This document shows positions 1-10,154 of a stretch of DNA of 64,000 bases, in pieces. Position numbers and translations under genes: made by a program. The notes beneath the pieces are model-generated. The model worked only from the letters and a program-made list of their open reading frames with translations, did not search any database and had not been told where the DNA came from. The stretch is from Halorubrum hochsteinianum (lineage in GTDB: Archaea; Halobacteriota; Halobacteria; Halobacteriales; Haloferacaceae): positions 1,736,001-1,800,000 of the forward strand of contig NZ_CP098415.1 in NCBI RefSeq assembly GCF_023702125.1. The letters are read 5' to 3'. Every line of letters starts with the position of its first letter. Within the stretch, counting starts at the first letter, position 1.

Positions 1-1250
1 ACGAGCTGTTCGTCGACGTCCGCGAGCGCGTCGCGAGCGAGACCGAGCGGATTCAGGAACTCGCGGACGCGCTCGCCGAACTCGACGCGCTCGCCTCGCT
101 GGCGACGGTCGCGGTCGAACACGACTACGTCCGCCCCGAACTGCGGGGCGGTTCCGGGGCAGACGCAGACGCCGGGATCGCGATCGAAGGCGGTAGACAC
201 CCCGTCGTCGAGCGGACGGAGGAGTCGTTCGTCCCGAACGACGCGGACCTGCCGCGCGGCTCGGTCGCCGTGATCACGGGGCCGAACATGAGCGGGAAGT
301 CGACGTACATGCGGTCGGTCGCGCTCGCGGTCGTCCTGGCCCAGACGGGGTCGTTCGTCCCCGCGCAGGCCGCCTCTCTGCCCGTCTTCGACCGCGTGTT
401 CACCCGCGTTGGAGCCTCCGACGACATCGCCGGCGGCCAGTCGACGTTCATGCGCGAGATGAGCGAGCTGACGGAGATCCTCCACGACGCCGGGCCCGAC
501 TCGCTCGTCCTCCTGGACGAGGTCGGGCGGGGGACGGCCACCACCGACGGCCGCGCCATCGCCCGCGCGGCCGCCGAGTTCCTCCACGACGAACTGGGCG
601 CGACCGCGCTGTTCGCCACCCACTACCACGAGCTCACGGACCTCGCGGACGAGCGCGAGCGCGTCTTCAACCTCCATTTCACCGCCACCCGCGAGGACGG
701 CGACGTGACGTTCCTCCACCGGGTCGTCCCAGGAGCCTCCTCGTCGTCGTACGGCGTCGAGGTCGCGGAGCTCGCCGGTGTCCCCGGCCCGGTCGTCGAC
801 CGCGCCCGGGACCTCGTCGCCGCCGAGGAGGGCGACCGGCGGGGGGAGCCGGATGTGGTCGGGGTCGGGACCGGGGCCGGCGACCCGGCCGTCGACGGGG
901 CTTCGAGTCGGGGGCCTTCGAATCAGGAACCGCCGGACGAGGAGGACGAGGACGGGACCGACGACGGCGGGGACGGAACGGACGACACCGACGCGTCGCT
1001 GCGCGAGTTCCTCGCCGAGGAGTCCGCGGACGACCCGGGAGACGGCGAAGGCGGGCCGAGCGGCCGGAACGGCCGGGAGTCGGCCGGGAGTCGGGCGGAC
1101 GCCCCGGGCGACGCGGACCGGGCGGTCGCGCCCGACGCCGCCAGCGAGGTCGTGGCGGCGCTCCGCGACCTCGACCTCGCGCGGATGACGCCGATAGAGG
1201 CGCTGAACGCCCTCCACGACCTCCAGTCGCGAGCCGACGATGACGGGTGA
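1..1250 (+). CDS. mutS: DNA mismatch repair protein MutS, C-terminal part (5' end outside window)
   Basis: MutS is the mismatch-recognition ATPase of methyl-independent mismatch repair. The open frame enters from the left edge (first full codon at 3), so only the end of the core/clamp region and the ATPase domain are present. The Walker A motif [10 protein letters not shown] lies near 274-303 and the Walker B/signature [12 protein letters not shown] near 508-540, followed by ATHYHEL. After the ATPase there is a long Asp/Glu/Gly-rich linker (~850-1110), typical of halophile versions, and a short C-terminal helix region ending ALHDLQSR, probably the dimer/tetramer tail. The stop overlaps the mutL start by 11 nt, so the two are translationally coupled. 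The family assignment is secure; full length cannot be judged. Confidence 0.96.
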   Translation, partial: ELFVDVRERVASETERIQELADALAELDALASLATVAVEHDYVRPELRGGSGADADAGIAIEGGRHPVVERTEESFVPNDADLPRGSVAVITGPNMSGKSTYMRSVALAVVLAQTGSFVPAQAASLPVFDRVFTRVGASDDIAGGQSTFMREMSELTEILHDAGPDSLVLLDEVGRGTATTDGRAIARAAAEFLHDELGATALFATHYHELTDLADERERVFNLHFTATREDGDVTFLHRVVPGASSSSYGVEVAELAGVPGPVVDRARDLVAAEEGDRRGEPDVVGVGTGAGDPAVDGASSRGPSNQEPPDEEDEDGTDDGGDGTDDTDASLREFLAEESADDPGDGEGGPSGRNGRESAGSRADAPGDADRAVAPDAASEVVAALRDLDLARMTPIEALNALHDLQSRADDDG

Positions 1251-3084
1251 CCGGGACGGCGGGCGCGGGGTTTCCGGCGGCGACCGTGCCGACCGTGCCG
1301 GCGACGACGACCGCGCCGCCGACGACCGCGCCGCAGACGACGCGGACGGGAGCGACGCCGACGACCGCGTCCGCCGGCTCGACCGGGAGACGGTGGACCG
1401 GATCGCCGCCGGCGAGGTGGTGACGCGGCCGGCGCGGGTCGTCGGCGAACTCGTCGACAACGCGCTCGACGCCGGCGCGTCCCGGGTCGAGATCGCCGTC
1501 GACGGCGACGGCACCGACCGGATCCGCGTCGCGGATGACGGCCGGGGGATGACGCGGGCCGACGCGGCCCGCGCCGTCGAGCGCCACGCGACGAGCAAGC
1601 TACCGCCCGACGGCGACCCGGTCGGCGTCGAGTCGCTCGGCTTCCGCGGCGAGGCGCTCGCGGCGGTCGCCGAGGCCGCTCGGCTCGAACTCGTGACGAG
1701 TCCGGGCGACGGGGTCGGCACGCGGGTCGTCGTCGACGGGACGGCGGAGGCCGCCGGGAACCCGCAAGGGCCGGACCCCGCGGTCGAACCGGCGGGTCGC
1801 GCCCAAGGGACCACGGTCGTCGTCGAGGACCTGTTCGCGACGCGGCCGGCCCGCCGGGAGTCGCTGGCGGGCGCGAACGCCGAGTTCGCGCGGATCTCCT
1901 CGCTGGTCGCGGACTACGCGCTGGCGAACCCCTCGGTCGCGTTCTCGCTCGAACACGACGGCTCGACGACGCTGACGACGCCCGGCACCGACCGGACCGA
2001 CGCCCTGCTCGGCGTGTACGACCGCGACACCGCGAGCCGGTCGACGGCCGTCTCCGCCAGCGTCGAGATCGGCGGGGAGTCGGCCGGCGGTGGACCGGAG
2101 CCCGTCGACGTCGCCGTCTCGGGCGCGCTGGCGTACCCGTCGGTCACCCGGGCGACGCGAGACCACGTCCGCGTCTCGGTCAACGGCCGGCCGGTCCGGA
2201 ACGACCGGCTCGCGGCCGCGGTCCGCGAGGGGTACGGCCGCCTCCTCCCGGACGGTCGCGAGCCGGTCGCGGCGGTCGACGTGTCGCTCCCGCCCGGCCG
2301 CGTCGACCCGAACGTCCACCCGGCGAAGCGGGAGGTGGGGCTCCGCGACGCCGACGCGGTCGCGGACGCGGTGGCGTCCGTCGTCGCGGACGCGCTCACC
2401 GGCGCGGACCTCCGGCGCTCCGCGGGCGTGGCCACCGACCTCGAATCGGCGCTCGACCCGGTCGGCGACGAGGACGGCTCGCGGGCGGGCGCGTTCGCGG
2501 ACGCCGAGCCGATCGGCGCGTTCCGCGACCTGTACGTCCTCGTCGAGTCCGGCGACGACCTGCTCGTGATCGACGGGCACGCCGCCCACGAGCGCGTGAA
2601 CTACGAGCGGCTCGCCCGCGCGTTCGACGGCGAGCCGGTGCCGACCGCCGCGCTCGACCCGCCGGCGACCGTCTCGCTGTCGACCGACGAGGCGGCGGCC
2701 GCGCGGGCCCACGCCGACGACCTCGCCGCGCTCGGCTTCGAGACCGAGGCGTTCGGCGGCGGGACCCGCCGGTTGCGGACGGTCCCCGCGCCGTTCGGCC
2801 GGACCGCGGACGCGGACGCCTTCCGCGACGCGCTCGCGGCGCTGTCCGGGTCGGCCGGCGGCCGAGGCGCGTCGGGAGACGCGCGCGACGCCCTGCTCGC
2901 GGATCTGGCCTGTCACCCCTCGCTGAAGCGGGGGGACTTCGAGGACCTCGACGACGCCGACCTCCGGGACCTCCTCGACCGCCTCGGAGAGTGCGACCGC
3001 CCGTACGCCTGCCCGCACGGCCGTCCCACCGTCCTCTCCGTCGACGCGGCGACGTTCGCGGCCGGGTTCGGCCGGAACCGGTGA
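1240..3084 (+). CDS. mutL: DNA mismatch repair protein MutL
   Basis: MutL links MutS to strand incision. The N-terminal GHKL ATPase motifs are clear: [11 protein letters not shown] (~residue 70), DDGRGM (~100) and [10 protein letters not shown] (~130). The C-terminal domain carries [12 protein letters not shown] at ~445, matching the endonuclease motif DQHA(x2)E(x4)E with Gln replaced by Gly, plus [10 protein letters not shown] and CPHGRP (~590), the zinc-site motifs of nicking MutL proteins. I therefore infer a nicking MutL, as expected in an organism without MutH. The ATG at 1240 sits inside the end of mutS. Residues 1-45 form an acidic, low-complexity extension. Length is 614 aa. Confidence 0.96.
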   Translation: MTGDRDGGRGVSGGDRADRAGDDDRAADDRAADDADGSDADDRVRRLDRETVDRIAAGEVVTRPARVVGELVDNALDAGASRVEIAVDGDGTDRIRVADDGRGMTRADAARAVERHATSKLPPDGDPVGVESLGFRGEALAAVAEAARLELVTSPGDGVGTRVVVDGTAEAAGNPQGPDPAVEPAGRAQGTTVVVEDLFATRPARRESLAGANAEFARISSLVADYALANPSVAFSLEHDGSTTLTTPGTDRTDALLGVYDRDTASRSTAVSASVEIGGESAGGGPEPVDVAVSGALAYPSVTRATRDHVRVSVNGRPVRNDRLAAAVREGYGRLLPDGREPVAAVDVSLPPGRVDPNVHPAKREVGLRDADAVADAVASVVADALTGADLRRSAGVATDLESALDPVGDEDGSRAGAFADAEPIGAFRDLYVLVESGDDLLVIDGHAAHERVNYERLARAFDGEPVPTAALDPPATVSLSTDEAAAARAHADDLAALGFETEAFGGGTRRLRTVPAPFGRTADADAFRDALAALSGSAGGRGASGDARDALLADLACHPSLKRGDFEDLDDADLRDLLDRLGECDRPYACPHGRPTVLSVDAATFAAGFGRNR

Positions 3085-3325
3085 CTCGGGGGTGAGCCCG
3101 CGGTGGCTCGGCGGCGGCCCGTCCGGGGTCGCTGCCGCGGTCCGAGACGAGTCCGGCACGCCGGATCCCACCGGATCTGACCGCTATTGAGAGGTATGGT
3201 CCGCTCATAGCAGCGTTCATTTAATCTCTGGTAGAGGGGAATCTCGTGGGACACCGCCCACGAGACGGACGGATCGGGTCACGGGACCCGCGAACGAACG
3301 CGACCGGAACCACGAGACAGAACGG

Positions 3326-4660
3326 ATGGACTCTGACACCGCGCGATCGACGGCATCGCCGGTCGCCGCGTCGAGTCGACGCTCCTTCGTCGGCGGCGTC
3401 GGCGCGGCGACCGGACTGGGATCGGTCTTCGAACGACTGGCGAGTCACCACGGCCCGGGAGGGAACGGCCCGGGGAACGGCGGTCCGGAGAGCGGCGGCC
3501 CGCCCCCGTCCGGCGAGACCTACCACGTGTACCGCTCGAACGGCAAGTACCGGGTCGCGAGCGGCGGAAGGGGCGGCGTCGAGTTCACCGTCAGGGCAGA
3601 CGGAAACGCCGAGGAGGCGTTCCAGTACGCCTTCGACGAGGTCCCCGAGGACGGCGGGACGGTCGTCGCCGACACGGACGAGTTCACGTTCGGCGGTCCC
3701 GCGGAGATGGGCGACGCGACGCTGTTGACCGGCGGCTCCGGCACCCGGTTCGTCGCGTCCGCGACGGGGTCGCGGGTCGGGTTCACCGAGCGCGAACTCG
3801 ACGTCGGCCACGACCTGATCCGGGTCCGCGGCGACGACGCCGCGGTGACCGGAATCGAGTTCGACGCGAACGGCACCCGCCTCGACAACCACGCGATACA
3901 GGCGGCGGGCTGCGACGGACTGCTGATCGCCGACAACCGGACGGTGAACGGGTTCCAGATGGCGCTGTCGTTCGCCGACTGCGAGAACGTCGTCGTCCGC
4001 GACAACGAGGTGATAGACCCCAACTGGTACGGGATCACCAGCCGCGGGGCCCGCGACGACCTCGACCTCCGGCGCTCGCGAGACGTGCTGATACGGGGCA
4101 ACCGCGTCAGCGACGTGACGTTCAACAACATCGCCCCGTACAACGCCGCGAACTTCGGCGTCGTCGGCAACGTCTGCTACCGCGGCGGCCACAGCCTCAT
4201 CGCCTGCTCGCCGTCTCAGCAGGGGACGATCGTCGGGAACGTCTGCCGCGACCTCGAACTGGAGCCGATCGCTGCCGACCCCGGCGGGGAGGCCGGCCTC
4301 GAGATCGAGTACAAGGAGACGCACCTGAGCGACGAGGTGGCCGGGACGACGGACGAGACCTCCCTCGACGTCACGGTCGCGAACAACCACGTCGAGAACT
4401 GCGGCGTCGGCTTCATCTCCCGGACCGTCCCCGTCGACGAGAGCGACGAGGAGGAGTACCGGCGGACGAAGCGCCCGTACAGCTTCACCGTCACCGGGAA
4501 CGCGATCAACGACTGCGACACCGGGGTCCTCGTCCGGTCGGGCGCGGACGGCGTCGTCGCGACGAACGCGCTCCGGGCCAACGACACGCAGATCGACGTC
4601 AGGGAGTCGCCGTTCGCGGAGAACGTGCGGACGGACCTGAACGTCACGCGCGACGCCTGA
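3326..4660 (+). CDS. Tat-exported parallel beta-helix protein
   Basis: A secreted protein of 444 aa. The N-terminus has a twin-arginine motif (SRRSFVGGVG, residues ~17-26) followed by a short hydrophobic stretch, so folded export is expected. A Gly/Pro-rich linker (~residues 45-60) leads into a domain with repeated short turns such as GLLIADNRTVNGF, NVVVRDNEVIDPNWYGI and DVLIRGNRVSDV. This is the periodic pattern of right-handed parallel beta-helices (PbH1/NosD-like), a fold used for polysaccharide binding or cleavage. No catalytic residues can be assigned, so the substrate is unknown. It stands alone, with no co-directional neighbour closer than 90 nt. Confidence 0.8.
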   Translation: MDSDTARSTASPVAASSRRSFVGGVGAATGLGSVFERLASHHGPGGNGPGNGGPESGGPPPSGETYHVYRSNGKYRVASGGRGGVEFTVRADGNAEEAFQYAFDEVPEDGGTVVADTDEFTFGGPAEMGDATLLTGGSGTRFVASATGSRVGFTERELDVGHDLIRVRGDDAAVTGIEFDANGTRLDNHAIQAAGCDGLLIADNRTVNGFQMALSFADCENVVVRDNEVIDPNWYGITSRGARDDLDLRRSRDVLIRGNRVSDVTFNNIAPYNAANFGVVGNVCYRGGHSLIACSPSQQGTIVGNVCRDLELEPIAADPGGEAGLEIEYKETHLSDEVAGTTDETSLDVTVANNHVENCGVGFISRTVPVDESDEEEYRRTKRPYSFTVTGNAINDCDTGVLVRSGADGVVATNALRANDTQIDVRESPFAENVRTDLNVTRDA

Positions 4661-4749
4661 ACCGGTGGCTCTCGACCGCGGGACCCCCACCGCGCTCGGT
4701 CGTGATCCCGACCGGTATCTATTAACACGATGAGACCGGGGGTACTCGT

Positions 4750-5268
4750 ATGGGAGAGCGGACCGAAGTGACGCGGGGGTCGCTGCCGCGGGAGCGGTCA
4801 GCGGGCCGCTTCTCGGCTCCTGACGGGCTGCGAGACCTCGTCCAGCGGCTGCTCACGTGGCTTCGGGAGCGACGCGGGGCGACGCTGGAGGGCGTCTCGA
4901 CGGCGACGACGATGCGGAACGTCGTCGACGCGGAGGCGCTCGCGGAGGAGACGCCGGCGAAGTGGAGCGTCCTCCACGACGTGGTCACCTACGGCGCGGA
5001 CTCGCTCACGGACGTGCTCGTGTTCCGACACGGGCCGACCAGACAGGACCTCGTGGTGATGCCCGAGCGCAACACCAGGCCGGAAGGGGAGATCAGCTTC
5101 TATCACGCCGACCGGACGAAGGGCGCGCGCCACCTGCTGTCCATCGGCGCGGACTCGCTCACTGCGGCGCTCAGCTACGTATTGGACCGCATCGAACAGT
5201 TCGAGCGGCTGTTCACCGGACGCGGCGCACAGCTTCCGAGCGGCTACACCGGTCCCTCCGACCGATAG
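4750..5268 (+). CDS. conserved-looking hypothetical protein (172 aa)
   Basis: I do not recognise a family. The protein is 172 aa with a basic N-terminal third (GLRDLVQRLLTWLRERRGA) and a mixed alpha/beta body (VLVFRHGPTRQDLVVMPER, then TAALSYVLDRIEQFERLF). No signal peptide, metal site or membrane segment is visible. The phrase 'GADSLTDVLVF' recurs in altered form as 'GADSLTAALSY', hinting at an internal two-fold repeat. An AT-rich box (TATCTATTAAC) lies ~35 nt before the ATG at 4750, fitting an archaeal TATA element and a short leader. GC and codon use match the surrounding chromosome. Confidence 0.6.
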   Translation: MGERTEVTRGSLPRERSAGRFSAPDGLRDLVQRLLTWLRERRGATLEGVSTATTMRNVVDAEALAEETPAKWSVLHDVVTYGADSLTDVLVFRHGPTRQDLVVMPERNTRPEGEISFYHADRTKGARHLLSIGADSLTAALSYVLDRIEQFERLFTGRGAQLPSGYTGPSDR

Positions 5269-5295
5269 CGAGGGCGGTCGGGTCGGCGGGTATTT

Positions 5296-6531
5296 TCAGG
5301 CCGGCCGGTCGCCCGACCGCCCGTCGGCCTCCTCGTCGATCCGCTCAACGCGCTCGACCGTCTCCGCTTCTTCCGCCGTCTCGGGCGGGTACGAGACCGT
5401 CAGCTGCGGGTACGGGATCGAGATGCCGGCGTCGGCGAAGCGGTCTTGGATCCGCTCGACCGCAATCGCCTTCGACCGCCACCGCGCCTGCGGCGTCGGC
5501 GGATCGATCCAGAAGCGGAGGTCGAGCAGGATCGCCGAGTCGCCGAACCCGGACGGGATCGCGTACGGCTGCGGGTTGTTGGCGATGGGGTCGATCCCGT
5601 CGAGGACCTCCTCGGCGATCTCCGCCGCCTCGTCGGGGTTGTCGTCGTAGCCGATCCCGACCTCCATGTGGATCCGGAGCCGGCCCTCGCGGCTCCGGTT
5701 CGTGATCGCCTGATTGGCGACGAGGTCGTTGGGCACCACGACGTACTCCCCGTCGAAGTTGCGCATGTGGGTGTTCATGATCGTGATGTCCGTGACGAAC
5801 CCCTCCTCGTTGCCGATCTCCACCCAGTCGCCGATCTCGAAGGGGCGGGCGAACATCAGGACGAAGCCGGCGATGAGCGACCCCAGCGTCTGCCGGGCCG
5901 CCATCCCGAGGACGATCCCGAGGAAGCCGGCTCCGACCAAGAGTCCGCCGAGGTTCACGCCCCAGATGCCGAGCACCGTTATCCCGGCGAGGATCAGCAG
6001 GCCGACCTGCGCGAGCCGGGTGAGGAGCTGTTCCTGATGCGCCGTGATCCGGTCGCTGTCGGCCGACATGTCGGCGACGTACGACTCCAGCGCGTCGCTG
6101 GCGACGTACGCCCCGCCGAGCAGCAGCGCCGAGACGAGCACCTGTCCCCCGACCCTGACGGCGTTCTCGGCGACCGGCAGGGCCGCGACCACGACGTCGA
6201 AGCGCCCCCACACCGTCAGGACGGCGACGGCGGCGAGCGCGAACAGCCCGAGCTGCGAGAGGCCGACCGCCATCCGCAGGAGGAACGACCCGGGAACGCC
6301 CTCGCGGAGCGTCTCGATCGCCCCGGCGGCGGAGCCGTCCATTCGCCCGTCGAGGAGCCGCTCGATCCACCCCGAGACCGTCCGCTCTCCGGCGCGCACG
6401 GCCTTGGGAAGCAGCAGCCAGCCGACCGCGAGCGTCACGAGGGCGATACCGGCGGTGACCGCTAGCCGCCCCCCCGTGGTCGAGATATCGCTCAACACCG
6501 CACCGACCCGCGTGCCCAGTCCGCCTATCAC
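5296..6531 (-). CDS. small-conductance mechanosensitive channel, MscS family
   Basis: An osmotic safety valve in the cytoplasmic membrane. The 411-aa protein has several N-terminal hydrophobic helices, then the pore-lining TM3 and beta domain: GAGFLGIVLGMAARQTLGSL, followed by FARPFEIGDWVEIGNEEGFV and NTHMRNFDGEYVVVPNDLVA, which are diagnostic MscS motifs. A cytosolic alpha/beta domain with DDNPDEAAEIAEEVLDGI closes it. The C-terminal tail is acidic (EEAETVERVERIDEEADG). It is transcribed toward, and separate from, the gene ending at 5268. The start at 6531 gives a short N-terminal helix before TM1 and is the best available. Confidence 0.93.
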   Translation of the reverse strand: MIGGLGTRVGAVLSDISTTGGRLAVTAGIALVTLAVGWLLLPKAVRAGERTVSGWIERLLDGRMDGSAAGAIETLREGVPGSFLLRMAVGLSQLGLFALAAVAVLTVWGRFDVVVAALPVAENAVRVGGQVLVSALLLGGAYVASDALESYVADMSADSDRITAHQEQLLTRLAQVGLLILAGITVLGIWGVNLGGLLVGAGFLGIVLGMAARQTLGSLIAGFVLMFARPFEIGDWVEIGNEEGFVTDITIMNTHMRNFDGEYVVVPNDLVANQAITNRSREGRLRIHMEVGIGYDDNPDEAAEIAEEVLDGIDPIANNPQPYAIPSGFGDSAILLDLRFWIDPPTPQARWRSKAIAVERIQDRFADAGISIPYPQLTVSYPPETAEEAETVERVERIDEEADGRSGDRPA

Positions 6532-6637
6532 GGTCGTGAGTTCGTCGCCGGCCGGATAACGCGTTCGACGCGAGTCTCAACGACGAGAATCGTGCCGGGC
6601 CCTTCGGCGCGGCGCGGTGCGGCGGCGACTCCCCCGG

Positions 6638-7999
6638 TCACCGGCCCCGCCGAAGCTCCTCGATAAGCTGCTCGATGAGGGTCGACTGCCGGTCGAGCCG
6701 CTCGGACTGCGCCTCGACGGTCCGCCGCAGCGCGGCGACCTCGCTCGCGAGGTCCGCGTCCTCGACGCCGGCGCTCTCGAACGGCGACCCGTCGAACGCG
6801 TCGTCGTCCGGGACCGCGTCGTCGTCCGGGACCGCGTCGCCGCCGACCGCTCCGGCCTCGGAGACGGGGTCGGCGGTCGCGGGGTCGTCGACCGCCGACG
6901 CGGCGTCGTCTCCCGGCTCCCGCTCGAGTTCCTCGGCGACGGACGCGGCCGTCGTCCCCTCCGCGTCGCCGGCGTCCGGTTCGGTGGCGTCGCCGGTGGC
7001 CGCGCCGTCGACGGTCGCGTCCGCGGCGAGCGGGTCCGCGTCCAGCGGGTCCCCGTCGAGCGGGTCGTCGTCGCCCGCTCCGGACGGTCCCGTGGTCGTC
7101 GAGTCGGCGGCGGACGGGTCGGGCCCGGACGGATCCGTGGCCGACGCCTCTCCGGGGTCGGCCTCCGCGGCGTCCGCCCCGGCGTCTACGGCCGGCTCCG
7201 ACCGGGACGCGGGGTCGGCGGCCCCGGACGCCTCGCCGGGGCCCGCCTCCGGTCCGTTGCTCTCCGCCTCCGCGTCGGCGACGGGGGACGCCGAGAGCGG
7301 GTCCGGTCCCTCGCCGAAGTCGGTCGTGCCGCTCGGGTCGGCGTCCGTCGCCGACTCTTCCCCCTCGGCGGCGACGCGGAACTCCTCTAGGCTGTCGACG
7401 CCGTGGAACGAACACACCGCGTCGGCGAGCGTCTCTCGGACCGCCCGGGCGGACTCGTTCGGTGCCTTGAACCGCTCCGAGCGCCCGCCGTGCGCGAGGA
7501 CGACTGCCGTGGCGACGGTCCCCTCCTCGAAGTCGAGGCCGGTGAGGTCCGCGTAGTGGAACTCCTCGAACTCGGAGTCCCAGACCGCCGACCCGACGTG
7601 TTTGACCAGCCGCTCGCTGGTGACGATCAGCGTGAGCTCGGAGAAGCGGAAGGTGCGCAGGACGGTCTCGCCCGCGCCCGTGACGCCGCTCTCCGAGAGG
7701 ACGCCGGCGAGGATCGGATGGAGGACGTCGTCGACGCGCTTCGCGGGGACCGAGAGGGTCTCGTCGCCGTCGAGACCGTACCCGAGGGTGATCTTCGCCT
7801 TGCGGCGGCCCGTCGAGACCTCGATGCGCTCGACGTCGTGGCCGTACTCGTCGACGGACTCGTCGGACAGGAGTCCGTCACCGCGGTAGACGAGGGTCCG
7901 GGTGGGCGTGACCGCGAGTCGATCGCCGCCGCCCAGCGGCACCTCGGCGACGACGCTCTCGTCGCCGACGGTCCCCGCGAGCAGTTCGGGAAGGCTCAT
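6638..7999 (-). CDS. DUF7115-like haloarchaeal protein with acidic linker and coiled coil
   Basis: A protein of ~453 aa of unknown function. The N-terminal ~230 residues look like two PH-like/beta-rich units (VTPTRTLVYRGDGLLSDESV, then FRFSELTLIVTSERLVKHVG), a pattern seen in haloarchaeal DUF7115 proteins; the family name is from memory. A very long Asp/Ala/Gly/Pro-rich region follows. The C-terminus is a short heptad-like coiled coil (ALRRTVEAQSERLDRQSTL). I chose the ATG at 7999 (MSLPELLAG) over one 27 nt upstream because it gives the compact N-terminus. The single copy is flanked by divergent or unrelated genes; no operon is evident. Confidence 0.7.
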   Translation of the reverse strand: MSLPELLAGTVGDESVVAEVPLGGGDRLAVTPTRTLVYRGDGLLSDESVDEYGHDVERIEVSTGRRKAKITLGYGLDGDETLSVPAKRVDDVLHPILAGVLSESGVTGAGETVLRTFRFSELTLIVTSERLVKHVGSAVWDSEFEEFHYADLTGLDFEEGTVATAVVLAHGGRSERFKAPNESARAVRETLADAVCSFHGVDSLEEFRVAAEGEESATDADPSGTTDFGEGPDPLSASPVADAEAESNGPEAGPGEASGAADPASRSEPAVDAGADAAEADPGEASATDPSGPDPSAADSTTTGPSGAGDDDPLDGDPLDADPLAADATVDGAATGDATEPDAGDAEGTTAASVAEELEREPGDDAASAVDDPATADPVSEAGAVGGDAVPDDDAVPDDDAFDGSPFESAGVEDADLASEVAALRRTVEAQSERLDRQSTLIEQLIEELRRGR

Positions 8000-8202
8000 A
8001 CGCCCGGGATGCGCCGCGCCCGGCATAAATCCGCTGGGTCGGCGGCGAACGCGACCGGACGTGGCCGCGATCCCGTCGGCGACCGCGGGTCGAATTTGAC
8101 CTGCCGATCCCCCGACGCGTCGCCCGCGGCGATCTGCGATCGGTTCACAACCTTCCGACGGATGGGAAGGTTAAAGAGTCTCATCGCGGTACGAAAGAGT
8201 AA

Positions 8203-8356
8203 GGCCGGGTGGCTTAGCTGGACATAGCGCCGCACTCATAGGGTTCAGAGATTCGGTGCGGTGACGCCTTGGAAGCGTCCGCGTCCTTCCCGTGGCTCCG
8301 CCGAGCCTCGGACCTGGGACATGCGGAGATCGTGGGTTCGGAGCCCACCCCGGCCA
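8203..8356 (+). tRNA. elongator tRNA-Met (anticodon CAT) with an 80-nt intron
   Basis: The acceptor arms GGCCGGG (8203-8209) and CCCGGCC (8349-8355) pair perfectly, with discriminator A8356. The D-arm is 8212-8228, the anticodon 5' arm CCGCA (8230-8234), the anticodon CAT at 8237-8239, the 3' arm TGCGG (8322-8326), and the T-arm GTGGG/TTCGGAG/CCCAC (8332-8348). The intron is 8241-8320, placed after position 37, the standard archaeal site for bulge-helix-bulge splicing. An intron in elongator tRNA-Met is known in haloarchaea. CCA is not encoded. Confidence 0.95.
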
Positions 8357-8436
8357 TATCTCGCTTCGCCATCGCGGCGGTCAAGGAACTTTTCGAGCGA
8401 CGGATCCGTCCGCAGAACGACCGCGTCGGCGTCGGT

Positions 8437-8709
8437 TCAGACTCCGGGCAGCTCCGAGAGGACGGTTCCGAGAAGAGTCAGACAGGCGGCACCGATCAAC
8501 AGCAAGAGGCCGCCCCCGGGAACGGTGAACTCCTCCGGATCGGTCCGCACCGATTCGTAGCCGGCGGTGGCGACCAACACGACTCCGCCTACCGCCGCGA
8601 GTAGCACCCCGACGCCGTGGTCGCCGGCAGCGAGCGATCGGATCGCCGGCATTCCGGTCGACAGCCCGATCACCGCGAGCGCGCCGCTGAAAACGTACAG
8701 TCGTTCCAT
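8437..8709 (-). CDS. small three-helix membrane protein
   Basis: A 90-aa protein that is almost entirely hydrophobic, with three predicted membrane helices: YVFSGALAVIGLSTGM, VGVLLAAVGGVVLVATAGY and GGGLLLLIGAACLTLLGTVL, separated by short charged loops (SVRTDPEEF). No family is recognised. It lies between tRNA-Met and the DUF457 gene without clear operon partners. Its codon use matches the chromosome, which supports a real gene, but short hydrophobic ORFs in GC-rich DNA carry some risk of being spurious. Confidence 0.6.
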   Translation of the reverse strand: MERLYVFSGALAVIGLSTGMPAIRSLAAGDHGVGVLLAAVGGVVLVATAGYESVRTDPEEFTVPGGGLLLLIGAACLTLLGTVLSELPGV

Positions 8710-8992
8710 GACCGTGTGTCAGACCCGTCGAGTCACCGCGAACGCTCCGCGCTCACACCGGTCCGACTCCGGACGGCTTCGACGGTTCGTTCGTTCGTTT
8801 GCCCGCACTCGGCCGGTCGACGACTCGTCGCGGTTGGTCATACGAAGAGGATCGGCTACTGGCAAGTAAACGTCATGTCCGATCCGCCGCCCAGTTTTCT
8901 GGTCCAGCCCGCCTCTCGGTCCAGTCCGCCTCTCGGTTCAGCCCGCTTCCCGGCCCTGCCCGCTTCTCGGTCCGCCGGGCGGCCGAACGACC
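8710..8992. other. intergenic stretch without gene
   Basis: About 280 bases between two leftward genes. A CTCTCGGTYCAGYCCGC-like pyrimidine-rich phrase repeats irregularly at ~8910-8975. No convincing reading frame or RNA is seen. Confidence 0.5.
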
Positions 8993-9487
8993 TCACACCG
9001 GAAGCGCTCCGCCGGCGACGAGCGCGACCGCGGCGGCGACGCCGCCGAGTCCGAGGAGCGCGTAGTTTGCGACCGGGTTCGCGGCCGTGACCAGATCGAG
9101 CGTGTACTCGGTGTCTCTCACGGGCGCGTACGGCCGGATCCCCATCGGCGTGAGCGCGTCGGCGAGGAGGTGCGAAGCGATCGTTCCCGCGCCGAACAGG
9201 AACCCGACGCCGCCGAATAGGAGGGCGTCGCCGATGCCGGTCTGAACCCCGAGCGCTAACCCGGGGACCTCGAACGCGGCCCCGACGAGCAGCGCGAACC
9301 AGACGGTGTGGGTGATCCCCCGGTGTTTCACGAGCGGGACGCGCACGTCGAGGTCCGGCACCGTCGCCATCGACGCCACGGCGAGCGCGCCGACCGCCCC
9401 GGTCTCGGCCGAGACGAGCGCGGCGACGAGAAAGCCGAACGGCGCGTAGAGGAGGAGCGACACCCCGACGTGGCCGTTGCGGTACAT
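8993..9487 (-). CDS. DUF457-family membrane-bound metal-dependent hydrolase
   Basis: A 164-aa membrane protein of the YdjM/DUF457 type. The family's metal-binding residues are visible: MYRNGHVGVSLLLY at the N-terminus, ATVPDLDVRVPLVKHRGITH with the DxD and HRGxTH signature, and SHLLADALTPMGI further on. Several hydrophobic helices separate these motifs. The biological substrate is not established for the family. I place the start at 9487 (MYRNGHVG), because the family begins at this histidine-containing motif; an upstream ATG would add an 18-residue polar extension. Confidence 0.85.
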   Translation of the reverse strand: MYRNGHVGVSLLLYAPFGFLVAALVSAETGAVGALAVASMATVPDLDVRVPLVKHRGITHTVWFALLVGAAFEVPGLALGVQTGIGDALLFGGVGFLFGAGTIASHLLADALTPMGIRPYAPVRDTEYTLDLVTAANPVANYALLGLGGVAAAVALVAGGALPV

Positions 9488-9585
9488 GTGATCGACTGGG
9501 TTCCCGCTGCGTAAGTCCGTTACGTCGGATTCCCGTCGCAACTTCTGGTCGAAACGACTACGGCCTCCCGCCGTGACCGTCCGCT

Positions 9586-10086
9586 ATGACGCTGACCGCC
9601 CGCGACCTGATGGAATCGGACGTGAAGACGGTGTCGCCGGACGACGATGTCGCCGAGGTGTTCAAGCGGTTCGCCCGCTACGAGTTCAGCGGGTTCCCCG
9701 TCGTCGACGACGACGAGCGGGTGGTCGGCGTGATCACCGAGTCCGACCTCGTGGACCTGTTCGAGCCCGAAGACGAGACGCTGTGGATCCCCATCGGCCT
9801 CCCGCCGTTCGTGGACACCCTCTCGTATCAGGTGAAGCGGCCGTGGGCCGACCTCGATCTCGGCGTCGACATGGTCCGCAACGCCGACCGCCCGATCTCC
9901 GAGGTGATGAGCGCGGACGTGGCGACGGTGACGCCCGACGCGAGCGTCGACGCCGTGCTGGACCTCCTCGTCGGAGACGACCCCGACATCAACCGCGTCC
10001 CCGTGGTCGACGACGAGGGACGGATCGTCGGTATCATCGCGCGACAGGACGTGATACGCGCGTTCCGCGACAAGCGACTGGACTGA
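9586..10086 (+). CDS. CBS-domain protein (tandem pair)
   Basis: A stand-alone Bateman module of 166 aa. The first CBS domain spans about residues 5-65 (ARDLMESDVKTVSPDDDVAE, then GFPVVDDDERVVGVITESDL) and the second ~100-160 (SEVMSADVATVTPDASV, then NRVPVVDDEGRIVGIIARQD). Between them is a ~30-residue insert (ETLWIPIGLPPFVDTLSYQV). CBS pairs bind adenosine nucleotides and usually regulate another protein. No output domain is fused here, so the partner must act in trans and is not evident from the neighbours. Confidence 0.9.
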   Translation: MTLTARDLMESDVKTVSPDDDVAEVFKRFARYEFSGFPVVDDDERVVGVITESDLVDLFEPEDETLWIPIGLPPFVDTLSYQVKRPWADLDLGVDMVRNADRPISEVMSADVATVTPDASVDAVLDLLVGDDPDINRVPVVDDEGRIVGIIARQDVIRAFRDKRLD

Positions 10087-10154
10087 GGGGACGAATTCGG
10101 CTCCGACGGGTTGGTCGCCCGATTCCGCGTGAGCGACGCTAACCCGATGGTGAA

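Noticed and set aside
1600-3171. long minus-strand ORF opposite mutL
   Set aside because: Arg/Val/Gly-rich shadow frame caused by high GC3; mutL on the plus strand explains the region fully.
8203-8356. tRNA-Trp with intron
   Set aside because: The long intron first suggested tRNA-Trp, but folding places CAT (8237-8239) at the anticodon and all arms fit elongator tRNA-Met.
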